NCBI GenBank assembly: GCA_021779415.1
Contig: JAJYAS010000183.1
Coordinates: forward strand, 1-6,841
Length of the DNA stretch: 6,841 nt
Source: Bacillota bacterium
GTDB lineage: Bacteria > Bacillota_B > Desulfitobacteriia > Desulfitobacteriales > Desulfitobacteriaceae
Reading direction: 5' to 3'
Numbering within the stretch: the first letter of the stretch is position 1; every line of letters begins with the position of its first letter. Of this stretch, positions 6,784 through 6,841 are shown in pieces. The translations under genes and the position numbers were made by a program. The notes beneath the pieces are model-generated. The model made no database searches. It had not been told where the DNA came from and saw nothing but the letters and a program-made list of their open reading frames with translations.

Positions 6784-6841
6784 AAATGAGCAAACGGAGA
6801 GGAGAATGCAAGCATTCATTCCTTCGTTCGCTCATTTTATT
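6784..6841 (+). terminator. Long imperfect hairpin with T-rich tail, probable operon terminator
   Basis: Arms 6784-6808 and 6813-6837 pair over 25 positions around a CAAG loop: 19 Watson-Crick pairs, 3 G-U pairs and 3 mismatches. The outer stem is AAATGAGC/GCTCATTT and the inner one GAATG/CATTC. The right arm ends in TTTTATT at the window edge. It is much longer than a usual terminator stem and could also be a palindromic repeat unit that acts as terminator. The sequence beyond the edge is not visible. Confidence 0.6.

Overview
The window looks like chromosomal DNA of a strictly anaerobic Gram-positive bacterium of the Clostridia. The evidence is two oxygen-sensitive 2-oxoacid:ferredoxin oxidoreductase systems, strong AGGAGG-type ribosome binding sites before almost every gene, GTG (and apparently CTG) starts, and GC content in the mid 40s by eye. 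The protein style resembles Desulfosporosinus/Desulfitobacterium-type Peptococcales; this placement is from memory and was not searched. All genes are on the + strand and nearly all of the window is coding.

Bases 2-3004 hold the C-terminal 1000 residues of a one-chain pyruvate:ferredoxin (flavodoxin) oxidoreductase, NifJ type, whose N-terminus lies outside the window. A strong intrinsic terminator (3040-3066) closes this unit. A 235-base gap follows, with an unexplained 9-bp hairpin and no known RNA class that I can recognise.

Bases 3240-6760 look like one operon. It starts with a small P-loop (SIMIBI/CooC-MinD-like) ATPase. The only start codon upstream of its Walker A motif is a CTG; a conventional GTG start at 3300 would remove the ATP-binding loop. 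Next come the alpha, beta, gamma and delta subunits of a four-subunit 2-oxoacid:ferredoxin oxidoreductase. Alpha and beta together form the thiamine-pyrophosphate active site, beta also carries a [4Fe-4S] cluster, gamma is the CoA-binding-type domain and delta is an 8Fe ferredoxin that exports electrons. NifJ carries the same functions in one polypeptide, so the window places the fused and split forms of the enzyme side by side. The substrate of the split enzyme cannot be read from the sequence; its motifs differ from the usual 2-oxoglutarate and branched-chain 2-oxoacid enzymes.

The 92-base gap between gamma and delta contains a GC-rich hairpin with the core GGGGACGGTTC, which I recall as a recurrent interspersed element in bacterial genomes. 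The delta gene is best started at GTG 6503, not at the upstream ATG 6476. After delta come a small hairpin and a long imperfect palindrome (6784-6837) running into a T-rich end, probably the operon terminator or a palindromic repeat serving as one. No transposase, CRISPR, tRNA or rRNA was seen. The points most worth a second look are the CTG start, the pairing of the ATPase with a divergent oxidoreductase, and the GGGGACGGTTC element.
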